From Saccoglossus kowalevskii (taxonomy: Eukaryota > Hemichordata > Enteropneusta > Harrimaniidae): a stretch of DNA of 16,225 nucleotides. The translations under genes and the position numbers were made by a program. The stretch spans positions 79,985-96,209 of the forward strand of contig NW_003149267.1 of assembly GCF_000003605.2 (NCBI RefSeq). Direction: 5' to 3'. This document shows positions 8,650 through 16,225 of this stretch, piece after piece. Every line of letters begins with the position of its first letter. Positions within the stretch are counted from its first letter, which is position 1. The notes below the pieces were generated by a model. That model saw only the letters and a program-made list of their open reading frames with translations. It did not search any database and had not been told where the DNA came from.

Positions 8650-9674
8650 ATGCCAGACGAGACATCACAAAACCCAATGGTTGGAGGAGCCGGTAACATC
8701 ACCGAAACTGATGCAGAGACACTTTGCAAACGCATGAGATCACGACGAGGACAGAGAGGACAGATGACTCGTCTATTTACGAGAGCCGACAACCTCATAG
8801 CACACTTCCAAGACGAGGGTACCAACAAAAACGCATCGCTCGATTCACTAGAGGGACTCTACGATCAACTCACGACAAAGTACAATCTACTGGCAGATCT
8901 AGAAGTCACCATACTATATCTTACACCTGACGATGACTTTGATTCGCCCGAGCCTTCCAACGAAAACGCCGCTACCGACGCCTCGACTACATCTTCGTTT
9001 ACGCCAGTTACAAACATTCTCAGGTAACGTTGTTGAATTTCACAGTTTCTACGACATCTTTAAGTCCGCCATCCACGCAGACACCTCTCTTGATCCGGTC
9101 CAAAAGTTCACATACCTTCGTTGTATGCTACAAGGCGAATAGGCGGACACTATTGCCGGACTCACTTTCACTGATGGAAATTATTGTCTCGTCATCGACT
9201 TGTTAGTCGAACGATACTGACTCATCAAATTATCAATGCGCATATTACCGCACTTTGGAGAATCGCTAAACCCACTGGTGATGTCAAAAGCCTCAGACAT
9301 TTCTACGATCAAATGGAAATGCACGTCCGAGGGCTCCAGTCGCTGGGAAAGAAAGAAGTTCATATCGAGAATTACTCGTCCCTATGATAAGAGATAAAAT
9401 TCCACAGAACATTCGTTTACAAATAGCCCGTGGACACAGTAACTCGGCATGGACACTGAAACAGTTACGAGCCGCGATTCTGCAGGAAATCAACGCTCTG
9501 AGTGCTGGCGACCCCTTAAAAGAAGTGTCGTCACTTACACTCAGACCGGTCATCACCGCCGCGTTTCACACTTCAACACAGTCGTCTAAACATTGACCGC
9601 CACAAACTCACAATGCTACGAGAGCTCAGAAGTTGTGTCCATTCTGTTTGGGAAACCACTTCGCTTCGACATGT
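8650..9674 (+). pseudogene. BEL/Pao gag region (DUF1759-like, zinc knuckle)
   Basis: Starts MPDETSQNP at 8650, the first ATG after the primer-binding site; the first frame closes at 9027. Its N-terminal part is a charged helical region (KRMRSRRGQRGQMTRLFTRA). A frame change near 9020 leads into FSGNVVEFHSFYDIFKSAIH, the start of the DUF1759-type gag block (from about 9026), followed by KFTYLRCMLQGE and a TAG at 9140-9142. The block resumes with GLTFTDGNYCLVIDLLVERY and a TGA at 9218-9220, and continues to 9387 and from 9384 to 9596 in other frames. CPFCLGNHFASTC near 9636-9674 is a CX2CX3HX4C nucleic-acid-binding knuckle. Gag would form the particle and package the RNA. The frame breaks make this copy non-functional. 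Confidence 0.8.
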
Positions 9675-10813
9675 ATAACTAATGTTCGTATTCTACATGT
9701 CATGATCACAGAGAATCATATTTCCGAGCCTCTAACGTGTTCTCCTATTCCTGATTTCAATCGCAAAACAGAGGACATAATTCCTGACATTCACCCTAAG
9801 AACAAAGCAAATATCCAAAATGTGTGGGATCTAGAGCTTATTGGAATAAAAGACAACCCGGAAGTTGATGAACTGTTAACTTTGGAAACCTATACGGACT
9901 TGTATCTTTCGATCGACACAGGGAAATACACTGCCAAATTACCTTGGAAAGAAGACCACCCACCATTTCCAACAAACTATGCCGTGACAACGCGCCACAC
10001 ACGGAGTATGATTCATCGACTCATCCCGGAACTTATTGCAAAATACGATGACATTATTAGCGAACAGAAACAACGCGGTTTCATTTCTGAGGTCAATGAC
10101 CCCGATCCAGATAATGGCACTATTTACCGCACCACGCTGTTAAAAAGGATTTTGCAATGACCCCCATTCGTATTGTTTACGATTGTTCTTGTCAAGCCTC
10201 TCCGGACAGCCTCAGTCTAAATAACTGTTTGCAGACTGGCCCTTTGTTGATAAACAATTTGCCGAGCATATTGCTAAGATTTCGAGCTAACAACATTGCT
10301 TTAACTAGCGATATCGAAAAGGCATTTTTGAACATTCGACTTGATGCAGACGAGAGAAAGTATACAAAATTTTTATGACTCTCGGACACTAATGACCCGG
10401 AAAGTGATTTCATTACCTACCAATTTGATGCGGTCTCATTTGGAGCAGTATGCTCACCATTCATATTAAACGCAGTGATTCAATCTCACTTAGCCGAAGC
10501 TGACCTAGATGCAACAGCCAGTCAACTCGCGACTAATATTTACGTAGACAACGTAATTGACGGTGTTCATGACAACAAGGAGGCCATACAATACGATGAA
10601 GAAGCTAATGATCTCATGAACACAGGTGGTTTCAAGTTGCAGTCATGGACATCGAACAGTCAACTCATCAAAGACCGCACCGCCTCAGATAATTTAGCAG
10701 ATACCGTGGCAAATGTGTCTATTCTCGGTATGTATTGGAATACAAACGCAGACACACTAACGTATTTTAAACCTAATAACATTCTTACAATGTCACAATT
10801 AATCACCAAGTGA
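9675..10813 (+). pseudogene. BEL/Pao reverse transcriptase region
   Basis: The zinc-knuckle frame runs directly into NVWDLELIGIKDNPEVD and KLPWKEDHPPFPTNY, the segment that precedes RT in BEL polyproteins, so the protease that should lie between is missing. A frame change near 10130 leads to TPIRIVYDCS (10157 on). Motif A is TSDIEKAFLNIRL, with Asp at 10310-10312. A TGA at 10376-10378 replaces an expected Trp before LSDTNDPESDF. Motif B is FGAVCSPFILN (about 10438-10470). Motif C is IYVDNVI near 10538-10558, with Asn in place of the second Asp, a variant I believe also occurs in BEL elements. The segment then runs to ITK and a TGA at 10811-10813 where Arg is expected. It would have copied element RNA into DNA. 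It is now inactive. Confidence 0.85.
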
Positions 10814-11209
10814 GACGTTGTCAGCTTTACTGCTTCTCTGTTTGACCCCCTTAGATTTTTAACTCCGGTGTTAATAAAGGCTAAACTGTTTGCCAAAGAC
10901 GTCCTGCATTACGTTGTTGAAACCACCGAAAATGACCCGGTACTACCCATGGAGGGATTAAGTAGTCATTATACCCCTGGATTATATTCAGCCAAAGACG
11001 TCCTGCATTCCGCTGTTGAAACCACCGAAAATGACCCGGTACTACCCATGGAGGGATTAAGTAGTCATTTTATATTATTATTATATTCGCCTTCCCGGAA
11101 TATTGTTACGTGCGACAATAATACTGGTTCTGACCCAGTTTCGGACGATATTGGCGTACATAACATTGTGGATATAAACAACTATAACAAACTGGATAAA
11201 TTACTATGA
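10814..11209 (+). pseudogene. BEL/Pao RT-integrase linker with internal duplication, RNase H missing
   Basis: DVVSFTASLFDPLRFLTPV and IKAKLFAKDVLH match the post-RT connection of BEL elements. A 99-bp direct duplication follows (10892-10990 and 10991-11089), and then VDINNYNKLDKLL, which is already the region just before integrase. The RNase H catalytic domain that should lie in between is not visible, so an internal deletion is likely. Confidence 0.7.
10892..11089 (+). repeat. 99-bp in-frame tandem duplication
   Basis: The stretch from gccaaagacgtcctgcatt (10892) recurs at 10991, a period of 99 bp. Only a few differences occur over the first 78 bases; the last part is more diverged. Since 99 is 33 codons, the frame stays open through both copies (ETTENDPVLPMEGLSSH twice). 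Confidence 0.88.
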
Positions 11210-12470
11210 ATAACCGCATACATACTTCGATTTGTAAACAAATTAAAGAGGTCATCAAACAATAACAACGTTCAACTGTCTACCGAAGAAATCAATATGG
11301 CGGAGAAGAAATGGGTCACTGACCTACAACGCACTAATTATGGGGACGTCGTACATTCTCTCTGATTACGCGATCATAAACATGCCTCCATTGTTCAACA
11401 GTTGAACTTGTTTCTGGATAACGAAGACACCCTGTGTTGTGGTAGCCGCATACACAACTCACAGTTTGTTACGAAATTCCCTGCTTTACTGCCTCCACAT
11501 CATAAGTTTACAAATCTTGTGATTATGAAAGCTCATGAACTACTCATGCACGAAGGGGTCCAGTCTACTGTGACCCAAATTCACCAACGTTACTGGATAC
11601 CTAAAATACGGATAATTGTACGCAAAGTTATTCACGAGTGCGTAACCTGTAACAAGGTCACTGGTAAACCTTACGCCAATCCGATACCAGCACCATTGCG
11701 TCAATATTACACCGCCCTTTACTATAACAGGTGTCGATTTTACGGGACATTTATTTACGAAATCAACAGAAGGAATACGTAGCAAAGCATACATATGCCT
11801 GTTTACTTGCGCTGTCACTCGAGCGATTCACCTGGAGCTTGTACCTGATATGTCAATAGGATCATTCATACACGCCTTTAGACGATTTTCCATGCGTCGT
11901 TCGCTACCGAGTCAATTATTATCGGATAATGCCTCTATGTTTCTCTCCTCCGCCGGTGAAATAAGGTCATTAATTGACAATCCCGATATTAAAGAATTCT
12001 TAGCATCTCACTGTGTGATATGAACATTCATTCCTAAGCGTGCCCCATGGTTTAGTGGCTTTTGGGAAAGATTGATTGGACGTAATAAAGAAAACATTGG
12101 GACGGTCACTTATTATGTTCGACGAGTTAACCACAGTCACTACTGAAGTTGAATCCGTGCTCAATGACAGACCGTTAACTTACATTTCCTCAAGTCTCGA
12201 TGACAAGGTTGCGCTGACCCCAAACCACCTTCTTCATGGAAGGACGATGACCCAGTTACCATATATCGCAGTAACTGACGAGGAACTTATAGATCCAACG
12301 ATCATCAACATGTCAACAAACGCTATGAACACCTCTCTCGACTACATACGCAATTCTGGAGACGCTGATCGACGGAGTACCTCACCGTTCTTCGTGAACG
12401 CCATTCGGCCAAGGGAACGAAACACAGCGTGGTCAAGGTTGATGACATTGTCCTAATCCATAGCGACATT
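11210..12470 (+). pseudogene. BEL/Pao integrase region
   Basis: The part before the domain reads ITAYILRFVNKLKR and STEEINMAEKKWVTDLQ. The open piece at 11402-11782 has CCGSRIHNSQF, FPALLPPHHK and the H..H...CVTCNK zinc-binding N-terminal domain (HELLMH to about 11655). After a frame change near 11715 the catalytic core follows: TGVDFTG (Asp 11736-11738), CLFTCAVTRAIHLELVPDM, LLSDNASMF (Asp 11925-11927), a TGA at 12021-12023 replacing an expected Trp, and WFSGFWERLIG (Glu 12067-12069), completing the D,D,E triad. The 12076-12456 frame holds VESVLNDRPLTYISS and LTPNHLLHGR, the typical tail. The final KVDDIVLIHSD (from 12435) is cut at about 12470. It would have inserted element DNA into chromosomes. 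It is now broken. Confidence 0.85.
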
Positions 12471-12809
12471 ACTTACTCTGATAATGGTAGGCTATCTCAA
12501 GAACAAGGCCGTTACAACAAAGAACTCAGCCGTGCTCGTTTGATAGTTGAAAATGCATTTGGACGATTGAAAGGTAGATGGCGAGTATTGCTGAAAAGAA
12601 GTGATTTCAGGTTACAGAACAGTTCTACAGTTGTCATGGATTGTTGCATATTACACAACATTTGTGAGGAAAATATTATACCTTTCAACCCACAACTGTT
12701 GGCCGGTGTTGATGAATTAGATTTGCCAAATATACCTCATCATCGTCCAGCTGACACCACAGGGGCACATGTCAGACATGCACTTCAAGAGTATTTCGCG
12801 CAACAGTAG
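12471..12809 (+). pseudogene. PIF/Harbinger transposase, C-terminal fragment
   Basis: From about 12471 the protein reads TYSDNGRLSQEQGRYNKELS and SRARLIVENAFGRLKGRWR, then CCILHNICEE, the C-terminal hallmarks of the DDE_Tnp_4 (PIF/Harbinger) transposase. The catalytic Glu of VENAFGRLK is encoded at 12549-12551. The helix-turn-helix and the two catalytic aspartates would lie upstream and are missing. The fragment ends at a natural-looking TAG (12807-12809) after HALQEYFAQQ. It is read in the same frame as the preceding BEL integrase tail with no stop between (open from 12429), giving an accidental fusion. The transposase cuts and reinserts its element at a 3-bp target. Confidence 0.85.
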
Positions 12810-13460
12810 AACTCTCAGCATGTCACCAAACTTGGAAGAGCTATTTATATCATTCAAATATGACTTATTTTAGCCATAGATGATGTAATTTGTGTAAGCG
12901 CAAAGCTCTACTAATAGTGAGCGCAGTATTCTTAAAAAGTAATGCCAGACCTGCCAGCTTTGTTTTATTTGTGGCATTATTCAACATACCCAAATGTTGT
13001 CCTTTTAAACTGTGAGTTAATACTTTAATAAAATACTTTTTTAAATAAAACAGTAGTATTCAATCTCTATAATGATTTATTTTGATGTACTTTCAGTGCA
13101 TTTCCACCCTCTCAAAATACTTGGTCCAAGGAAATGTGCTTGCTTGTAAGAAAGACAACAAAGATATGTAAAATTATCTTTATTTGGTTTTAAAAGAAAA
13201 GCATATCAATAATGAAAGAAGTTACAAAAAGGTGTAAAAAAATTTTAATCGCTAATAAAGACAATTTTATAAAAGTCAAATAATGACCACAAAGCTGAAT
13301 ACTGCAAAACATAAATGAGCTCCTTGCCAGTAAATGTAAATTCATATTTTTCCCCAAAAAATTAAAGCAATAGGGGAAAAAGTAACAAAAAACTTTGACA
13401 AGTTGAAATAAGATTGTCAATATCCTGGACTGTATTTACTGTTGGCTAAATTCATAGAGT
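12810..13460. other. Spacer between two convergent Harbinger-like genes
   Basis: AT-rich 3' untranslated type sequence. On the plus strand AATAAA occurs at 13027-13032 and again near 13043, suitable for the transposase transcript. On the minus strand aataaag near 13170 could serve the opposite gene. No open frame of interest. Confidence 0.5.
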
Positions 13461-14073
13461 CTACCAACAACCCATCTGAGAGAGTCTTTCACTGCTGTGT
13501 ACACGTATAGGGGACAACTGCGGTTCAGGCTCAAAATAGCCAACAGTTGACCCAGGACGGAAAATTTGTTGCTGGATTGGTGCCGGCGGTGGGGCTCGAG
13601 CACGCCCTACCATTGGTGTACTCTGCTTATAATCCCCCAGATCTGGTGGCATGGATGCATATGGTGGTACAGCAGGCGGATGTCTGAATTGTTGTGGTAC
13701 AGACATGTAAGCTGGTACTGGACGCTGGCCTCTTATTGGTGGATTGTGTCTAGGTTGTTCCGGTATAGGTTCATGTGGATATCTGTCGGGGGAATGCATT
13801 CTTCGAGGACTTCTGCTGGAGTTAGTGTTCTTATCTCTCATGACATCAACAATCATACTGAATAAATTATTCTGCTGATCCCGGTCTTTTTTTCTGGCTT
13901 CATCTTCCCTGTCCATCATCAATTGAAATCATGCATTTTCTTTCTCTTCGCGTTCCTTTTCCATTCATTGCATTTGTCTGAAACTTTTCTCCTCTAAATC
14001 CACCAAATTTCCGAACATTGATTCCATGCTCCTTTCCAATTTACTTTCACGATCCTTTTGGCATTTTTTGATT
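13461..14073 (-). pseudogene. Last exon of probable Harbinger accessory (Myb/SANT-like) protein
   Basis: On the minus strand the exon begins after a splice acceptor (ctgttaacag, AG at 14074-14075) at 14073. It reads a charged, probably coiled stretch (CQKDRESKLERSMESMFGNL, DLEEKSFRQMQ, MEKEREEKENA), crosses two in-frame TGA codons, then MMDREDEARKKDRDQQNN and a Pro/Arg/Ser-rich tail (RSPRRMHSPDRYPHEPIP ... LSQMGCW), ending at 13461. Harbinger elements carry a second gene encoding a Myb/SANT-like protein that helps the transposase enter the nucleus and bind the ends. The convergent position, 650 bases from the transposase, supports that role by inference; the Myb domain itself is not in this exon. 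Both TGA codons sit where CGA (Arg) would be a natural ancestor. Confidence 0.62.
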
Positions 14074-14626
14074 CTGTTAACAGATGAGAATGTTTAAAAT
14101 AAATATTTTAAATATTAAAATGAATAATTTCTGTGGAAAATTAGCTGGCACATTAACAGAAAATATATTATCCTTTTTTTCACTCAACATTTGCTGTCGC
14201 TGCTTACCAGTGATTCTGATGTACAGTTGCCCATAACTTTCAATTTAACGGCATTGGAATTCTTATACATGTATATACATAAGGGATATGATTGCGTAGA
14301 AATGCTTCATACTAAATCTTTAAAAACAAAATTGGATAATGTTTTACATTTGGTAGGAACAAAATCAATTATAATAAGTTCTGTGGAATACTTTATTTTC
14401 GCTTTGAATTAATTTTCGTTGAAAGAATGATTCAGTAAAAATAAAATCCAGCCAATATACCTTTTTTTTCTTACATTTTACCATAAACTTGTCAAAAATC
14501 AGTGAAAATAAATTCAAAACAAAACACCGAAAAACTCTATTTAACGAAAATTAAATCCAGCTTAGTATTTTACAGTATACCACCACCACCCCCTTTTAAT
14601 ACTTGAATAAAGGTGAAAATAAAACT
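14074..14626 (-). other. Probable intron of the accessory gene
   Basis: AT-rich sequence between the acceptor at 14074-14075 and the upstream exon. The donor is uncertain: a gc|aagt-type site near 14626 fits the exon end but not the phase. No other feature seen. Confidence 0.4.
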
Positions 14627-14704
14627 TGCCATGTTTGAGATCATCTAATGGACTATCTTCCATCAGTAGCACTCTTTTCTTGAGAGGAATAGATTTCTGA
14701 TGAC
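14627..14704 (-). pseudogene. Middle exon of the accessory gene
   Basis: On the minus strand, acceptor tgcatgtag (AG at 14705-14706) is followed by codons for HQKSIPLKKRVLLMEDSPLD and DLKHG. The single G left at the donor of the upstream exon plus the first two bases here gives GGT, so the two exons join in phase. The basic patch KKR followed by an acidic patch fits a nuclear protein linker. The 3' boundary is approximate. Confidence 0.5.
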
Positions 14705-14816
14705 CTACATGCAGAGAAAACTATATATAAAATTGTACTACAAGGCAGATCGTACCATGTGATAATCATCAGTTTTATTATTATACTCAGTCATATTTGT
14801 ATTGAAAATAACTTAC

Positions 14817-14909
14817 CCTCATCATCAGTTGTTTCAACTCAGTTCGTGTCTAAGTCAATGACTTTCTCCTGTTCACCTTCATTCCCTTCATCATTTGTGT
14901 TGGAAAAAT
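14817..14909 (-). pseudogene. Upstream acidic exon of the accessory gene
   Basis: On the minus strand a T-rich tract ending in tag (AG at 14910-14911) is followed by 93 bases reading FSNTNDEGNEGEQEKVIDLD, TN, TGA, VETTDDE and a split Gly codon, ending at donor GAGG|gtaagt (gtaagt at 14816-14811). The in-frame TGA again replaces a likely CGA. The exons upstream, which should hold the Myb/SANT-like DNA-binding domain, are not recognised; they may be displaced or lost. Confidence 0.5.
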
Positions 14910-14911
14910 CT

Positions 14912-15165
14912 AAAAAAAAATCAAACAAAGAACAGGAAGTCAATTCTGGAGAAGTCTGACTTTGAATAGAAGATTCATTAATGAATCATAATACAAGCAC
15001 ACCCCTTTAGAAATAAAACAATACAATGCTGACCGTAGCAACAGCACAATAACAGGAAGTGGTACATATGACCATGGATGTTAGTACATCCATGATATGA
15101 CATACATGTACTAATGTATAAAATGAAGTACTAATAACAAAGTCAGTAACGTGCTTTTTTTATTG
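14912..15165. other. Non-coding stretch with small palindromes
   Basis: No gene seen. Two short dyads occur: ttcattaatgaa near 14977-14988, and catggatg/catccatg (15073-15080, 15087-15094). Possibly intron or end sequence of the Harbinger element, but no terminal repeat could be matched. Confidence 0.35.
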
Positions 15166-15209
15166 ACTCCCGTGTGCGAAGCACAAAAAGGAAGTCTTTG
15201 CAGTTAGTC

Positions 15210-15213
<4 letters not shown>

Positions 15214-15251
<38 letters not shown>
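15214..15251. repeat. (TG)19 microsatellite
   Basis: 38 uninterrupted bases of TG dinucleotides, preceded by tctgtc, 37 bases inside the left end of the small inverted-repeat element. Confidence 0.95.
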
Positions 15252-15254
<3 letters not shown>

Positions 15255-15404
15255 TTTATGTACCGAGAAGTACGTCTGCCGTAAATTATTAATATTTGTT
15301 ATGGTACTGAGCTGTACGATGGTTGTAGTTTTACCATGTCGATTTTTGGGATATACGAACCAATCGAAAAGATTGTGATGCCTTCCTTATTAATATACAT
15401 AACT

Positions 15405-15440
15405 GAAAATAAATAAAATAAATAAATAAATAAATAAATA
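15405..15440. repeat. (AAAT)n microsatellite
   Basis: About eight aaat units with one shortened unit near the start, inside the same small element. Confidence 0.9.
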
Positions 15441-16001
15441 TTGATATTAAGATAGTGGTTTGAATTTTAGATATTTAGATTGTGATTGTTTTAAATTTAC
15501 ATAGTTGCTCTTGCTACTTTTCGTTTTCCGTGTTAACTAAATTTCTAAAATATTTTTAAATGCCCTATAAGTTTATTTTGGGCATTTATTTGTTTACTAT
15601 TTTCGTTGCATTTCATTTTCCTCAATGTTTTATGAATTATTTCAGTTTTCTTTTTAATGTTTCAATTTTGTGTAGACTTTTTATGCATATTTTTAAGTAG
15701 GCTTATTGTAGGTATACGATGTCTATGTGTGTAGATGACTACTGGTGGCTCCTTATTTAATAGATCATTCATAATTTGTTTACCATTTTCAAATATTCCC
15801 GAATATTACATCATGATCCCTATTCCCTCAGCACACGGGAGTTCTGTCTAAGCTTTCTTTGATTTCCTTTCTTGTGTGTAAAACATAAATTCCCTGCAGT
15901 AGAATCTACACAAACAGAAACAAGCTAATAAACACAAAAACAGTTCATGCAATTGTATTACTAGTCTGAGGTTGTATAAGTGGACAATTTCGATACACAA
16001 C

Positions 16002-16196
16002 TGTAATACTTCATGGTTGCAGACCAGAGAAAGAGACAAGCACACACGCAGCAATCACCAATACAGACTAACTTTATTGTCTATGTACAGCCTTTATATA
16101 AAGAGAGTTACATAACTAACCAGATGGTCAAATACAGGGCAGTTGTAATTATGTAGACACATCTATTAGAAGTTCATTGACATGCAAATTACTACA
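16002..16196 (-). repeat. LTR of an element continuing beyond the right edge
   Basis: On the minus strand it starts TGTAGTAATTTGCATG (16196 leftwards) and ends ...CATGAAGTATTACA (16002). The two ends are imperfect inverted repeats and obey the TG...CA rule; length 195 bp. It has a TATA-like ttatataaag (about 16092-16101) and AATAAAG (16072-16078). A polypurine tract lies immediately upstream, so this is the 3' LTR of a minus-strand element whose body is outside the window. The superfamily cannot be decided from the LTR alone; a short LTR with this type of purine tract would suit Copia or Gypsy. Confidence 0.6.
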
Positions 16197-16210
16197 TCTT
16201 TCCCCTCCTT
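16197..16210 (-). promoter_or_regulatory. Polypurine tract priming plus-strand DNA synthesis
   Basis: On the minus strand AAGGAGGGGAAAGA directly precedes the LTR start TGTAGT, the expected place and composition for an LTR-element polypurine tract. Confidence 0.65.
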
Positions 16211-16225
16211 AATAAAGACAACATA

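Larger units (their letters stand above)
8219..12470 (+). mobile_element. Decayed BEL/Pao LTR retrotransposon, 3' end missing
   Basis: The order 5' LTR, primer-binding site, gag with DUF1759-like block and zinc knuckle, RT, integrase identifies BEL/Pao. The element is reduced: there is no protease between the zinc knuckle and RT, no RNase H between RT and integrase, and no 3' LTR. Several frameshifts and at least six in-frame stops, mostly TGA, break the polyprotein. It ends abruptly near 12470, where sequence changes to a Harbinger transposase. The left edge abuts the LINE. An intact member would be much longer and end in a second LTR. Confidence 0.85.
15166..15842. mobile_element. Small non-autonomous element with 12-bp terminal inverted repeats
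   Basis: ACTCCCGTGTGC at 15166-15177 is the exact reverse complement of GCACACGGGAGT at 15831-15842, 677 bp in all. Inside are a tctg/tg microsatellite close to the left end and an (aaat)n run, but no coding frame. I cannot see a convincing target-site duplication, so the ends may extend slightly and the class is open. Confidence 0.5.

Noticed and set aside
8598-8828. 76-codon minus-strand frame
   Set aside because: Antisense shadow of the BEL primer-binding site and gag start.
9912-9930. DTG as an aspartic protease active site in BEL
   Set aside because: The residues LSIDTGKYTAKLPWK correspond to the segment just before RT in BEL polyproteins, not to a protease; there is no hydrophobic flanking pattern of a retropepsin.
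13566-13865. 99-codon Trp-rich plus-strand frame
   Set aside because: It is the complement of the Pro-rich accessory exon; Trp codons (TGG) mirror Pro codons (CCA). No independent evidence for coding.
14191-14412. 73-codon plus-strand frame
   Set aside because: AT-rich, no recognisable motif, lies in the probable intron of the minus-strand accessory gene.
15166-15842. CRISPR-like or other prokaryotic arrays in the window
   Set aside because: The repeats present are microsatellites or long tandem units; none has short repeats separated by regular unique spacers, and the gene content is animal.
15848-16054. 68-codon minus-strand frame with Cys/Leu-rich peptide
   Set aside because: Crosses the LTR boundary at 16002 and has low-complexity composition; more likely chance than a gene or secreted peptide.

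Overview
The window looks like nuclear DNA of a metazoan, probably a marine invertebrate such as a mollusc. It is AT-rich, has GT-AG introns and polyadenylation signals, carries TTAGGG-type repeats, and is packed with animal mobile elements: a LINE, a BEL/Pao LTR element, a PIF/Harbinger transposon, another LTR and small inverted-repeat elements. I see no bacterial operon, tRNA, rRNA or CRISPR. The animal group is inferred from the mix of element families, not proven.

Layout. 1-1704 (+) is a decayed copy of an uncharacterised multi-copy invertebrate gene family recognised by a HEEADT motif. 2527-3435 is a dispersed repeat block with a 277-bp tandem unit, and a diverged relative lies near 4165-4430. 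3798-4028 is a compact inverted-repeat element whose arms carry (CCCTAA)n and (TTAGGG)n, flanked by 9-bp near-identical duplications. 4935-5930 (+) holds the last two visible exons of a single-pass membrane receptor-like gene: a transmembrane segment, then a cytoplasmic tail with tyrosine motifs. 5912-8218 (-) is a LINE reverse-transcriptase element whose AT-rich tail abuts, and probably supplies, the stop codon of that gene. 8219 to about 12470 (+) is a decayed BEL/Pao element with 5' LTR, primer-binding site, gag, RT and integrase; the protease and RNase H regions are absent and there is no 3' LTR. At about 12470 its integrase frame runs without a stop into the C-terminal part of a PIF/Harbinger transposase (to 12809). 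Downstream on the minus strand (14909 to 13461) is a broken multi-exon gene that looks like the second, accessory Harbinger gene. 15166-15842 is a small element with 12-bp terminal inverted repeats and microsatellites. 16002-16196 (-) is an LTR with a polypurine tract, leading into an element beyond the right edge.

How the parts relate. The only plausible host gene is the receptor-like 3' end. Everything else is mobile or repeat DNA in several layers: the LINE lies antisense against the receptor's last exon, the BEL LTR abuts the truncated LINE 5' side, and the BEL 3' side is joined to a half Harbinger. Many in-frame stops are TGA at positions where arginine or tryptophan is expected, which fits decay of methylated CpG and similar C-to-T change. 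The most unusual object is the 231-bp telomere-repeat inverted element. Family calls come from motif recognition only; no database search was possible.
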